Positions 47,865 to 58,794 of a stretch of 64,000 bases of DNA are shown piece by piece. Positions within the stretch are counted from its first letter, which is position 1, and each line of letters opens with the position of its first letter. The notes below the pieces were generated by a model. That model was not told the DNA's origin. It saw only the letters and a list, made by a program, of their open reading frames with translations, and did no database searches. The DNA comes from Euborellia annulipes (lineage: Eukaryota > Arthropoda > Insecta > Dermaptera > Anisolabididae). Where the stretch lies: the NCBI GenBank assembly GCA_023213315.1, contig JAKCPI010027473.1, positions 1 to 64,000 of the forward strand, written 5' to 3'. A program made the translations under genes and the position numbers.

Positions 47865-48154
47865 ACAATGCAAGTGTCCACACATGTGCAGTTTCCATGG
47901 CAAAAATCCATGAATTGGGATACGAATTGCTCCCTCATCCGCCCTATTCTCCGGACTTAGCCCCGAGTGACTATGTCTTGATTCCAAACCTGAAAAAATG
48001 TCTCGCTGGAAAGAGATTTGACTCCAACGATGAAATCATCTCACAAACAAATACGTATTTTGATGTCCTCGACGAATCTTATTTCTGGAAGGGATTAAAA
48101 AAAATTGGAGAAACGTTGGACAAAGTGTATAGAGCTCAAAGGAGACTACGTTGA
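47858..48154 (+). pseudogene. Mariner transposase, C-terminal fragment
   Basis: 98 codons to a natural stop: QDNASVHTC, then PHPPYSPDLAPSDYVLIPNL and GKRFDSNDE. These are the second catalytic Asp block (QDN) and the YSPDLAPSDY block of mariner transposases. The HTH region and first Asp are deleted, so no active enzyme is encoded. The frame is still open, which suggests a recent deletion. Confidence 0.88.
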
Positions 48155-48799
48155 AAAATAAAATAATTTTTTATTCAAAAACCTGTGTTTAATTCAAAAA
48201 GTCACAGACTTATTGACCTGCCATCGTATATAATATTTCATCTAAAGCCGTCGATAGTTTAAATTTAATTAGAAAAAAAATATTTTTTCTAATCTCATTG
48301 CTGGCATCAATCTAAGATTTAAAAAATCATAACAAATGATCCTTTTAAACTTAAAATGCTATGAAGATGATAAATATGTTGTGAATTCCGATTTTATCTT
48401 AACAAGGTTGACGTTAAATACACAGTATAATCATTTAAGGCAGCGGTACTTAAACGCATGTGACCCAGCTTGTGTTGATATTCAGTCCAAAAAGCGATTT
48501 TCTGTTTAATAAAAACTTGTAAAAAAAACAGATACCCGAGCTCAAACATCAAATATCCCGTCTCAAAAGAAAGCTGATAAGCCTGCACAGACAACGAATC
48601 TCTTCACAAACATTTTTTTCTTATTTCTAATAATATATATAGGTCTACTATTATATATTTTTGAAAACAGAAAATTTTGAATTAGGTGCTTCTTCAAAAT
48701 AAACGCCTACTGCTTTAACAAGACTAAATGGCATCACATGCCAAAAAGATGTTTAAAATTAATTAATTTGCTACCCGCTTAAGAAAGTAAACAAATGTA

Positions 48800-49002
48800 C
48801 ATGTGCCATTGCAATAGTATCGAGCCTAAAGCCTAATAGATAGACAGCCCAAATGGCACACGCACACTAAAGCATTCTTGTGTTTGTGAGAAATACCTTT
48901 TTCAAAGCAGACAAGAAAGGGAAAGCTTTAGTGTCGTGTGCCATTTTGGCTGCCTAACTATCGGGCTTTAATCTCAATACTATTGCAATAGATGGTATGT
49001 GA
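48800..49002. mobile_element. Foldback MITE, family P copy 1
   Basis: Arms of ~65 bp with GCCATTGCAATAGTATCGAG, TAAAGCC and GGCAGCC/GACAGCCCAAATGGCAC at left and the inverse at right (AATACTATTGCAATAGATGG). The central loop is ~70 bp. A second, closer-matched copy is at 59832-60050. Confidence 0.75.
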
Positions 49003-49826
49003 CCCGAAAAAAAAAACGATGAATATCTATCCTTAATTAAGGATTAAAAGGAATATTTTTCTTTAAATCATGCCAAGTTAAAATTTATTTATCTCCTCTA
49101 TCCAATTAATATTTGCCCAAGGCGAGTTTTTTTTATTTTCAAACATTGAATTAAATCGAAAAATAAAAAAAAAAATTATAATAGAGAATCTCCCAATATA
49201 AAAGACTTTTTATCTTCAAGTAGCGTTACAAATTTTTAAAAGAAAATGTACCTTAAAAAAAATTAATTATTATCTATAATAACTTTGAAATATTAATATG
49301 TTATTTATATAAACAAGCGCTAGGCTTTATAAATAAAAAGTTTTTAATCTTCAAAATATTTTTTTTTTTTTTTGTACTTTCTTTATACTCATTAATTTTA
49401 AAAAGACTTGATCAGAAGTGCCTAGTCAGAATAGATTTCGAGGAAAATGAAATTTTTTTTTATAATTTTGCATTATATTCTTAAAGTAAAGGGAAGGATG
49501 TCTGCACACCGCTTGCCCGGTTCACATTCTGTTTGAATAACTTCCTATTGAAATTTTAAAACTAATTTAAATGAAAATTATTTAAATTTCTATAATTTTT
49601 TGAATTATTCATTGTTGAAGTTGTGATATTTTCCATGGTATGGGGAGGATATTCAGAGCCTATGAATTAGGAGCTTCTGCTTGAAATAATTAATTCAAAG
49701 AAGACCTACTAATGTCCTACTGTGGATATAAAAAATAACAAGTTCTATATCCTCACCTGGGAAAGAGAGAGAGAGCCTTAAGCAAAAGTTGAGTTTTAAA
49801 TTAAGATTTGTGTTTATATTTTTCAG

Positions 49827-49914
49827 GGTTGAAAGAAGGAAGTCATGGGCCCTGCTCTTACGTCGGTGGCCTTCCTAGTGATCGCTATATTCACATATCC
49901 ACTTAACACATTTG
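49827..49914 (+). CDS. PAN-domain secreted protein, exon with start codon and signal peptide
   Basis: A TTTCAG acceptor (49821-49826) precedes 18 nt of 5' UTR, then ATG at 49845 in a good context (GTCATGG). The exon ends before a GTGAGT donor at 49915 and leaves phase 1. It encodes residues 1-23: MGPAL, then a hydrophobic core (residues 6-16), then small and polar residues, as in a cleavable signal peptide; cleavage near Gly24/Ala25 is likely. The acceptor directly upstream shows that at least one non-coding 5' exon lies further left. The protein assembled from the seven exons is a secreted chain of PAN/Apple modules (residues ~36-112, 120-203, 210 onward). Such modules bind proteins or glycans. 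In arthropods, PAN plus zona-pellucida proteins (neo, nyo, nompA) shape apical matrix and cuticle. That subfamily placement is from remembered family features; no ZP domain is visible here. Confidence 0.85.
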
Positions 49915-50230
49915 GTGAGTTATTTACCCTTTATTGTCTCTTTATTAAAAAAAAAGTTTTCATTCTTGGGGCGACACAACAATATCCGCATTAGGTGCTA
50001 CCCATGCTACGCCAATGTTTATTACCTCCAGAAATTTATTAGGGTGGTTGCCGACAAGTTGTTAAATTTACGCTGCACAATTAACAACTGAACAGAAGAG
50101 TTTCGAAACAATTTATTGAAAAATTAATTAGTGAGTTTGGCATTTTAGTTATCTGACTTCCAATAAAGGAGAAAATTAATAAATATTAAATTTGATTCCT
50201 AAAAAGTTCGAATGGATTTCAACAGAAAAA

Positions 50231-50325
50231 AAAAATCTGATGAGACAAGCCTTGAACACAACTTTCGATTATCGAAGGTAAAAGAAAGTTGTGTGCTGTG
50301 CGACCAGTCACACCAGATTTTTCAT
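50231..50325 (-). repeat. Solitary family A terminal hairpin (intron 1)
   Basis: AATCTGATGAGACAAGCC ... GACCAGTCACACCAGATT, no family A body adjacent. Lies in the first visible intron of the PAN gene. Confidence 0.75.
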
Positions 50326-51056
50326 AAAAAAAAGGTTCAGATCTAAAAACCGAAGATTCGTTCAGATATATGGAACCATTTTTTTTTTTTTTATCGGATT
50401 AGTTTGGACATTGTGATGTGGATCTTGGGTTGGAATGCGATCATTTTTTCGTAGATTTTGCCCATCCCTGTTTTATATAATATTCAAGGGAACCCCTCAG
50501 ACATGTTGTGTTATATTCTTCTTCCTTATCCCTATTCTTCTAATCTTCCCGTAAATTTTTTTTGTTGAAATAGTTGTATTTTGAAATGATTTTAAGCAAG
50601 TTATGAGAAAATGTACACTTAGATTTTTTCTAACTCTTAACATTTAACGGTTTAAATATTAGTTACAAGAAATTTTTGATGAGGCATTATTTAGGTTTAG
50701 AGCGGATATTAATTCAAGGTTGAATGGAACGATTTAATTATTTAACATGTTAAGTTGGAGATTTATTGCTGTGAAAATAACTTTCTGTGCTCATACATTC
50801 AAACATGAGTGTAAGTAGCGTTGTTTATTATCTAATTAGAAACTTCCCCTGGACTTTCTTTTAATGGACGGTAATTATTACCCGTTTTCATTTAAGGATT
50901 AAATAAAATTAAATTGTTTTTTCCCAGTAAAAAGAAAGTGTCTTATAGAATAAGGTTCCTGGCTTCTGGCCTCAAGGGGACACTTTATTCAATAAAGACA
51001 CATTTTGGGGTGACAATTTTTTTGGTGCTCAAAAGAGTTAACAATTAAATTTAAAT

Positions 51057-51317
51057 ATATATCGACACTCTCAGAAGAAAAGTGTCTAACTCCACTTTTT
51101 TTCGAAAATCATTTTTCTGTATTTTATGTTGAAAAATATAATTCTCCAGGTGCCCTGACCTGGGTAAGAGCGTAATTCAAATTTTTCAATTCGAAAAGTT
51201 GCCGCACGAAAAGTGTTTAACATTGGCTCTAACAATGACAATGAAATGTTTTTTGGCTCTCCTGAAAAATAAACAAAAATGGAGTTAGGGCACTTTACTA
51301 ATTAGAACGTCGATATC
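51057..51317. mobile_element. TIR foldback MITE (intron 1)
   Basis: ATATATCGACACTCTCAG...GTCTAACTCCACTTTTT (51057-51104) pairs with AAAAATGGAGTTAGGG...AACGTCGATATCT (51272-51317). Middle ~165 bp without features. Superfamily unclear. Confidence 0.6.
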
Positions 51318-51695
51318 TCTGATGTAATGTAATGCTAAGCATTTTGGTTGCCTAAGCCACTAAGTTCTACTTTCGAGCAGATCTGGAGGTGGCGAATAAA
51401 TATTTAGAGCTGGTTTCTTCATTCATGATCAAGTAACTGGCGACTTAGCCTTAAAATGAAGAAACCCACTTCAGTTCCATATTATAAAATATATCATATA
51501 TCAAATATTAAAAAAATAAAATGATGAAATGCGGTATTTATAACATTTTTTTTAAGAGGGTTTCTTTATTACAAGAATAAGTAGCTTAACAAAGGACAAG
51601 TTATATGAACATGAATAAACAACCCTTGAATAAAAAAATTAATTGCTGCTTTTCTCATTAGTCTCAACATTTCATTCTAGTAAAATACATATGCA

Positions 51696-52093
51696 CCTAT
51701 CTACAGGGGCGCCGGAACGAATTTGAATCAGGGGGGGCAAAAAAATTTTTTTTGGAAAATTAAAATAATTTAATATGTTTAAATAGTATAAAACAAAAAC
51801 AAATCTACTATAAAACTTTAAAAATTTTAAATAAAATCACAATTTTAATAAAATTAAAATTTTAAAAAATTTGGTAGTGATTTTTCAAAAATTTTTGGAA
51901 AAAATTTGGAAAAAAATGAATTTCTTACTCTTTTAATTTAGAAGATTTTATTTTTCAAAAGTAAAAATATATTATTTTTAATAATAAATGAAATAAAAGA
52001 AGAAATTTTGCCCCCCCTCTGCCCCCCCCTGTAGGATGCCAGGGGGGGCAATGTACCCTTGCCCTCCCCAGTTCCGGCGCCTATGCCTATCTA
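51696..52093. mobile_element. hAT MITE with 8-bp duplication (intron 1)
   Basis: Ends CAGGGGCGCCGGAAC (51704) and GTTCCGGCGCCTATG (to 52085), perfect duplication CCTATCTA at 51696-51703 and 52086-52093. Interior A/T-rich with G/C-runs near the ends. Confidence 0.9.
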
Positions 52094-52115
52094 TGCGTTT
52101 TATTAAATGCTAAAA

Positions 52116-52233
52116 AATTTTAAAATAAAAATAAAAAATTCAAAATTTTAAAATAAAAATAAAAAATTCAAAATTTTAAAATAAAAATAAAAAATTCAAA
52201 ATTTTAAAATAAAAATAAAAAATTCAAAATTTA
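52116..52233. repeat. 28-bp tandem repeat, about four units
   Basis: The unit ATTTTAAAATAAAAATAAAA plus AATTCAAA is repeated with almost no variation, implying recent expansion. Lies in intron 1, ~290 bp before exon 2. Confidence 0.85.
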
Positions 52234-52526
52234 ATTAATGTAAATAAATTTTGATGATTAGTATATTTTCAAAGCTATACTTTGACTTTCCAGGGTCATA
52301 GAAATTTTTCGGGTTGAAGAGGAGGGGGGGGGGGGAGAGTGACTGAATGATCCTAGAGGTAAATGAAAAAATTTTAAAGAATAAGCTTATAAAATACGTA
52401 TTTTTTTTTATAATTTATATCAGTATTTATTGATAAGGGGTTGTTAGTAAAAATAAAAAGAAAGAATGACATCATTCAAACTAATTTAAATATGATATAG
52501 TCTAATTGTTCAATTTTTTCTTCCAG

Positions 52527-52668
52527 GCGCCAGTACAAGTATAGCATTTGAAAAATTAACAGACTTCGATTTTCGAGGGACAACTTACTATACAGCAAAA
52601 AATTTAACATTAAACCAATGTCAGAGTTGGTGTCATGACGAACCAGCTTGTCAAGCGGCGTCTTTCAG
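52527..52668 (+). CDS. PAN-domain secreted protein, exon 2 (first half of PAN 1)
   Basis: Starts after TTCCAG (ends 52526) and stops before a GTAAAT donor at 52669. The length of 142 nt takes the reading from phase 1 to phase 2. It encodes residues 24-70, including Cys55, Cys59 and Cys65 in a C-x3-C-x5-C arrangement with the WCHDEPACQAASF motif, the alpha-helix and core strand of a PAN/Apple module. The preceding FRGTTY stretch is the beginning of the fold. A candidate N-glycosylation site is N49-L-T. The next exon supplies the last cysteine of the module. Confidence 0.9.
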
Positions 52669-53119
52669 GTAAATTTATTTTTGTTGAAAAAAATAAATAG
52701 GTAAAAGAAAATGTGAAATTTAGTTTTTGCTTGGAAATGTAACAAATCAAATTTGCATCCTTTATTAAATAATTTCGTACTCTCTTAATCCGAAAAACGT
52801 AAAGACTTTCTGAGGAGAAATTCCTCGTCTTACTAAACACGTAAGAGTTATTTTGAAAATTTTACTAGCATTTTAACGTTATAGCTATAATTAGCTTCAA
52901 ACAAAAGAGTTTCTGACAAAATGTTTGGATCATGGATGTCCAAAGCAAATTGTAGCTGTGTCAAAAAAATTTATTTATTGGCGCATCTAAATATTAATTA
53001 TAAATAAAGCCCGGATTCCTATGCAATTGCATATTCTATTTACTAACATGTACGTCCCGAAAAATCAATTTTCATCCGAATCGTGCCTTCTTGGCACTAT
53101 AATTCAAATTTTGTCATTA

Positions 53120-54045
53120 TAGGGTGATTTTTTTTTTTAGAGTTACACAATTTTGAGTTGGTAACACTGCTTTATTTGACAACCCATTTAACAGCTGACA
53201 GATGCTTTTTGTATAGTTTGGTTTGACATTTCATTATGAATAGACTTACACCAGAGCAACGCTTGCAAATTGTTGAAATTTCTTATCAAAATAATGGGCC
53301 TGTTCTCCAAACCTATCGGGCACTTCGTCCATTTTATGGCTTACGCAACCGTCCTTCAGAGCGGCTATAAATAAGCAGAAATGTCGCATTTGGAGTGGGG
53401 ATAATCCACAAGCTTTTATTGAAACACCATTACATCCACAGAAAATTACTGTTTGGTGCGCTTTATGGGCTGGCGGAGTCATTGGTCAATATGTCTTCAA
53501 AAACGATGATGGTCAGAATGTTACTGTCAATGGTGAACGGTATAGGGACATGATTAGAAATTTTTTCGTACCTTAATTAGCCGACATTGATCTTGCTGAC
53601 ATGTGGTTCCAACAGGACGGAGCCACATGCCACACAGCGCGCGCTACAATTGATTTACTCAAAGAAACTTTTGATGAAAGAATAATTTCACGTAACGGTC
53701 CAATTAATTGGCTACCAACTACCGTGTGATTTAACCCCATTGGATTATTTTCTTCGGGGTTATGAAAAGTCACATGTCTATGTCGATAAACCAGACACAA
53801 TTGAACAGCTGGAAATCAACATTCGAAGAGTTATCGGCGAAATACGGCAGCAAATGGTGCGAAAAATGGTGTTCCAGATTACGGCTTGTACGCGCCAGCC
53901 ATGGAGGCCACATGGCCGAAATTATATTTAAACATTAATGTCAATTAAATTTTGTATCCAATAAAGCCCGTTTCATTGATATTAAAAATATATTTCTTTG
54001 TTTTATTATGATTTAAACTTGTGTAACTCTAGCATATTTAGGGGA
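53120..54045 (+). mobile_element. Mariner-like element relic (intron 2)
   Basis: Inverted AGAGTTACACAA at 53139-53150 and TTGTGTAACTCT at 54019-54030 mark the subterminal repeats. The outer ends are degraded (T-run on the left). It encloses a broken transposase gene. It resembles the mariner type whose protein begins MNRLTPEQRLQIVEI. Confidence 0.75.
53236..53932 (+). pseudogene. Mariner-like transposase pseudogene
   Basis: ATG at 53236, MNRLTPEQRLQIVEI (start of the HTH domain), then a stop and a large internal deletion after ~44 codons. A second frame resumes with RIWSGDNPQAF, HPQKITVWCALW and, after a stop, WFQQDGATCHTARATIDLL, the second catalytic Asp block. Frameshifts follow before ESHVYVDKPDTIEQL-like sequence near 53770. 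At least two stops and one frameshift, so inactive. Minus-strand ORFs over the same place are shadows. Confidence 0.85.
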
Positions 54046-54349
54046 CAAAAATCCGGGCTTTAATTATAAAAAATATATGAAATCTTATGTAAATTTATTA
54101 ATTCAAGTGAACTTCACAAAGACTAGCTAAAACATCTTAACCAGTCCTTATGATGTCTAGTCATATGGTATCTATGGGTTTTCTCATATGTCAAAAGACT
54201 TCTTTCTAGACTCTGAGATATGAGAGCACAAAATTTCGTTCAGTTAGTTTCTATGGATCTATTTTTCCTATAATAAAATTATTATGGTGTGGGACAATTT
54301 TTTATTTCCTTAGTTTAAAAGCATAATAAAATGTTTATTTGTTGGCTAG

Positions 54350-54486
54350 TTTCGTAATGAACCCTCTGTCGCCGAAACAAGAAACATTGTGTCAATTGCA
54401 AAATGCGACGAGAGCTAACGACCCCCAGGAGAAGCCTTTGCGCTCAGTCAACATGTATTATATGGTCAAGATGCATCTTAATTCAG
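54350..54486 (+). CDS. PAN-domain secreted protein, exon 3 (second half of PAN 1)
   Basis: Acceptor CTAG (54346-54349) and donor GTAAAT at 54487. The exon is 137 nt and takes phase 2 to phase 1. It encodes residues 71-116, starting with a split Ser, and reads SFVMNPLSPKQETLCQLQ, placing Cys85 as the fourth PAN cysteine. A further stretch follows with NMYYMV near residues 107-112. The exon is essential for the model: joining exon 2 straight to the exon at 60251 gives an immediate stop, whereas this exon restores the frame exactly. Its open frame runs on past the donor into intron for about 75 codons, so an ORF finder reports a longer chimeric ORF. Confidence 0.88.
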
Positions 54487-54985
54487 GTAAATGTCATGCC
54501 ATTTTTATTAGTGTGTGTGTATGCATGTATATGTATGACCTTGCCTTTGCAAAATTGTCTAGATTTTTTGTTGTTGTTGCTAAACATTTGAGCAATGAAA
54601 TGAATGAAATGACCGCGTCGCGCATCGTTGAATTGAGACCATTGAACTTCAAACTTCAAATTCTCGTATCCCGAGGCAATAAACACTTCTTTTCTTCCTT
54701 CTTCTTACGGAAGAGATAAGATATTATTGTTGCATCCTCATAAAAAAAAAAAACGTCCCGACTGGATTTTTCTTCGACTCATAAGGAAGAACTTTTTGAT
54801 TCGCATAATAGACCCAATTAAAATTTTTCAATTTTGCCTCTAGACAGTTTTGATAATTCAATTTATCATACTTGTTATTATGATTTTTAGATAACATATT
54901 ACTGAGGTGACTAATCTCATCATACAATTTTTTGCTTCCTTATCTTAGTTTGTTACAATATTGTTTGGCCAGTTTACACAATTTT

Positions 54986-55646
54986 TACTTTCTCTTACCT
55001 ATGTATATATGTAATATATATATAGAGAGAAAGTATTGGATTCATGTCAAAAATTCGATGTCGAGATTTTGATGGATCTTCACGTTTTGAGGTCCCCTGA
55101 ATCCAAAAAAGTGGTTTTCGCGACATGGTTTGTCTGTGTGTGTGTGTGTGTGTTCAATTTTAAGCATGAAGGAATTGAGCTATGAGGCTGAAATTTTATA
55201 TTTATGTTAAACACCCCCCGGGACCGGAAAAATAAGCTTTTAATCAAAATCGGCCAAAGAGTACTAGTACTTTACTGATGTACTTTTTCAGTTTTTTTCG
55301 ATTTTCTCAAAATTCGCTCTAACGATTTTGATTAAAATTCAAAAATCAATTATTTTTTAGATGTTCTTTCAAATGTATATTCTCGTTTTGCCCTCAAAAT
55401 TGTTTGAAGCACACTTTACTCTTGTGCTTCATAGGAAAGATAGGAGAAATGGTTGCCATGGTAACAAAATATAAATATTTTCCCATACTTATAAATTTTA
55501 CACCTGAATTCAAATATTTCCTACTGCCGGGAACTAAATACATGTCGACACAAAAAATCTGGTGTGACTGGCGCACAGTACACAACTTTCGATTACCGAA
55601 GGTAAGAGAAAGTTGTGTGCTGTGCGCCAGTCACACCAGATTTTTT
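54986..55646 (-). mobile_element. Family A repeat, full length (short form), intron 3
   Basis: Minus copy with both end palindromes (TTACTTTCTCTTACC at 54986; hairpin 55555-55646). The core is TGTCTGTGTGTGTGTGTG. Body close to 15394-16051. Confidence 0.85.
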
Positions 55647-56971
55647 GAAATATTTTGTCATTGACGGATATAAAGCAGGGCAAATCAACTCGGGGAATCT
55701 CAAAACATAAAATGTAATTTTCCTAAATTAAAATTTATAAAAAGATGAGACTTAATTTACTTACAGTGTCAGTGAGTTTCTGTAAAAAGGCTGTGCAAAG
55801 GTATAGTGGGTAGATCGGTGAGTGAAGCTACCTTTACATCATAACTGAAAAAAAAACGTGAAAGGGGAAAAAAAGGATTAGAAATAATAATAAACTGGTG
55901 TTAATTTTCAATAAAATTTTTTAAAATGAACTTTTTGGCAAAAAAATTAATTTACAGCACTTTAATACTCTTTTAATATTAATTTTGAGAAGCAACATAC
56001 ATGTATATAAATGAATTGTTTTAAAAATATTGAGGAGAAATTTTATTCACTTTACATAAGGGGACCTTAAAAAATAAGTATTACAGTAGAATCTTGTTAA
56101 TTCGAACTTCTATACTCCGGCATACCGGCTAATCCTGGGTGTAGAAAAGCCACCTCTTCGGGATATTTCAGCCAAAAAAGTGGTAAATTTAAGAAAACAA
56201 AGTGTCATTACAAATTTTTTCAAGTGATAAATATTAAATTTTGCATTATATTAAATGTTTCGGATAATTTTCAGAATCCGGCATAGAGCCGGTCCCGTTT
56301 AGGCCGGATTAGCAAGACTCCTCTGTATATATAAAATTTTAATTTAAAAAGGTTTTGTAAAATGCATTTAATATTTTCTAAAATTATTAAGTTTACAAAG
56401 CTATCTAAAAATAAAAGAGATTAGGTAGGCCTTTATCTCTCTTCCGATATTTGGTAGGTGATTTCCAACTTTTCATTCATTGAGGGGGGATGGACTTTTT
56501 AGGTAATTATAATGCATTCTCTATGGTTCATATACTTTGGATACGGCCATGGCCATTATGGCTCTAAAATTTAAAAAAGAATGTAGAAAATGGTATAAAA
56601 TCATAAAAATACAACCCATTAGTCGAAAGAGTGAATGAATATTCAAAATAAAGAGAGCTTATTGTTCTAAAAGATTAATTGATTTTGCTAGTAATGAAAG
56701 ATGTTAACTTAGTGGCCCAACCCGGGGGGAGGTTTAGGCTTTTATCCCCTTCCCCTTCTCAAGAAAAGAGAAAATAGATTTATGTATATATTAAACGTAT
56801 ATTAAGTCTACAAATAGAAAAAATAATAGCTGCCTGACTTTATTTTTAAATGTTTCTTAAAAAATGCTCACTGTTGAGCCACCCCTTAAAAAATTGTTTT
56901 TCAATTTAAAAAATCATTGTGTGGTTTTATGAAACCACGATGCAAGTGAAACTTTTTTCGGATCGTAGGCG
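55647..56971. other. AT-rich intron sequence
   Basis: Nothing recognised in this part of intron 3 apart from GGCATACCGGC / GCCGGATTAGC inverted motifs near 56110 and 56300. Confidence 0.35.
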
Positions 56972-57358
56972 TCGAGTGAAAGATAAGTTTTAGTGGGGGG
57001 GACGCCCCCCTAGTAGCGCCAATAAAACTTTCTGAGGTCTGGAATATCATTTTTCAATTAATTAGATCCTAGAGAAGCGTCATTTTAAATTTTATTAAAA
57101 TCGAGTGAAAGATAAATTTTAGTGGGGGGACGTACCCCCTGGTAGCGCCAATAGAACTTTCTGAAGTCTGGAATATCATTTTTTAATTAATTAGATCATA
57201 GAGAAGCGTTATTTTAAATTTTATTAAAATCGAGTGAAAGATAAATTTTAGTGGGGGGACGTCCCCCCAAAAGAACTTTCTGAAGTCTGGAATATCATTT
57301 TTCAATTAATTAGATCCTAGAGAAGCGTCATTTTAAATTTTATTAAAATCGAGTGAAG
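56972..57358. repeat. ~129-bp tandem repeat, three units
   Basis: Units start TCGAGTGAAAGATAA at 56972, 57101 and 57230, with a partial fourth at 57349; the third is ~10 bp shorter. Each holds GTGGGGGGACG..CCCCC, a short hairpin, and GGAATATCATTTTTCAATTA. Followed by an A-run and G-run. Confidence 0.85.
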
Positions 57359-57534
57359 AATTAAAAAAAAAAAAAAAAACAATAATTTTAGGGGGGGGGG
57401 GGCGTAGAGCGGAAATTATATAATAGTATAGATATAGATAATCAATTTGATTTATATAGGCTTACTTTATTTATATTGTGATTAAATAAGTATAAATGCC
57501 GTAGCGTAGTAAAAAAAAAAACCTGGTGTGAGTC

Positions 57535-57565
57535 GCCATGACGTCACAACTAGTGACGTCATGGC
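57535..57565. repeat. Perfect palindrome with two CRE-like sites
   Basis: GCCATGACGTCAC - AACTA - GTGACGTCATGGC. Both arms contain TGACGTCA. Two more degenerate copies (GCGTCATGGC, TACGTCACC) follow. Could be an ATF/CREB-type cluster or part of a repeat. Confidence 0.6.
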
Positions 57566-58445
57566 TTGTAGCGTCATGGCTTTTTACGTCACCTCGTTAC
57601 AAAGCGACATACTGATAGAAGAACCAAAAAATTCGTAGTGATATAATAAAAGTTTCACTTTAATAAAAATCGCAAAAATTTTCTCAAACATGAGTGTCCC
57701 TTAAAAAAAAATCAAAACTCCTCCGGAACAAATCCTGGTTGCGCCACAGTGTTAACTAGCAAAGAATAAATATAATTTTTTTTTTTTTTTTTTCGGCTGT
57801 TAGCTGCTTCCTTTCAGCCCCACAAATTTTTTTTTTTTACAATAAATAAAAATTAATATAGCCCTAGAAAGAGAGGATACATCATAGAGTAAGAGAGAAG
57901 GAATTATTGTTTATCAAAGAGCAAAGAGAGATTATTAATGACATCAAAAGAAATAATCCTAGATAAATTATAATTAACAAAAATAAAAAGGATTGAAGGA
58001 AAAATACCTGGTTATATTGATTGTATAATGGAGATTGGAGAAGGAAAGGCATCGTGAATTAGTTGTCATGTTGGAGTCTATAAATGGCGGATGGTCAAAG
58101 CGGTGTTTTCTGATAAGAGGCGATGGATGCTTTAGTTAGGTTATGATTGGTTGCTGTTTCAGCTCACTACTGCAATGCGAAAAGGCGAACGACGGCTAGA
58201 CGCCTGGTGCTAAACAATCGAAATAAAAAAATCACGTGACTTTAGAGTGCAATTCTATTGGCCAAAATATTTCTAAACAATCAATTTTAAAAATAATAAA
58301 AATACAACAAAAATCGAAAGCATTGCTGAAAGCAATAACTCCGATGAATATTTATTTTAATCATGGCGCAAATGGCCATGGCAGCTGAAAGCACCCTAAC
58401 AATAAATAATAATATTAATAATTTTAATCATTTGGATACCGAATG

Positions 58446-58794
58446 GTGTAAATCAGGGGTGGCCAAACCAAATAATAATCTTGCGAGCCACTTTGGAAAT
58501 CCGCGGGCCACATATAAAATTGTATATCCCCATATTAGATTTAGACCCATTATAGACAGGGGTAAAAAATTGAAACATAATGAATTATTATTATTGTGTT
58601 TACAATTATTATTACATGTAAACATTTAAATGTAGAAGAGAAATACATATATGTTAATTCAATGGTTTTCACTACTTTGGCCATTATAAAATAAATATAT
58701 TTTGTAAAAGTGTGATGAATCTCGCATGCCATGCCGGAAAAATGTTCAAGGCGGGCCGAATGCGGACCGCGGGTTTGTCACTCCTGGTGTTAAT
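58446..58794. mobile_element. hAT MITE inserted in a SINE B fragment (intron 3)
   Basis: Ends CAGGGGTGGCCAAACC (58454) and GGTTTGTCACTCCTGG region (to 58786). Flanks GTGTAAAT and GTGTTAAT agree at 7 of 8. The outside sequence, CATTTGGATACCGAATGG... on the left and AATAAATGTGCCTGGA on the right, is a SINE B body split by the insertion. Confidence 0.8.

Larger units (their letters stand above)
47417..48228 (+). mobile_element. Mariner element, internally deleted, with nested hAT MITE
   Basis: Terminal repeats TACGAGGGTAGGTCAATAAG and, inverted, CTTATTGACCTGCCATCGTA, TA on both outer sides. The 5' untranslated part runs to an AATG at ~47598. Most of the transposase is deleted and a 3' coding part follows. 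The nested MITE at 47606-47856 accounts for 251 of the 812 bp. Confidence 0.85.
47320..48311. repeat. Inverted repeat flanking the mariner (outer foldback)
   Basis: Left arm ~47327-47395 (GATGCCAACAATGAGATTAA, then TTTAAACTATCAACC) and right arm ~48243-48308 (GATAGTTTAAATTTAATTAG, then TCTCATTGCTGGCATC) are reverse complements with few changes. They are now separated by the mariner inserted near the centre of the palindrome. Confidence 0.75.
52996..54069. repeat. Short inverted repeat enclosing mariner relic (intron 2)
   Basis: AATTATAAATAAAGCCCGG at 52996 and CCGGGCTTTAATTATAA at 54053 are inverted copies on either side of the mariner relic. They share the TAAAGCCCGG motif with the family P foldbacks. 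Confidence 0.55.

Noticed and set aside
48420..48610. hAT end CAGCGGTACTTAAAC
   Set aside because: No inverted partner or duplication could be found within 600 bp.
52116..52233. Regular direct repeats suggesting a CRISPR array
   Set aside because: Units are contiguous with no spacers, AT-only, in a eukaryotic intron.
53246..53800. Minus-strand ORFs of 75-78 codons
   Set aside because: Shadows of the plus-strand mariner-like pseudogene.
54339..54719. 126-codon ORF as a stand-alone gene
   Set aside because: Its first part is PAN exon 3; the rest is intron read-through beyond a good GTAAAT donor.
58040..58340. Promoter-like block with CACGTG, ATTGG and GATAAG
   Set aside because: Inside intron 3 with no initiator or ORF downstream; motifs of this length are expected by chance.
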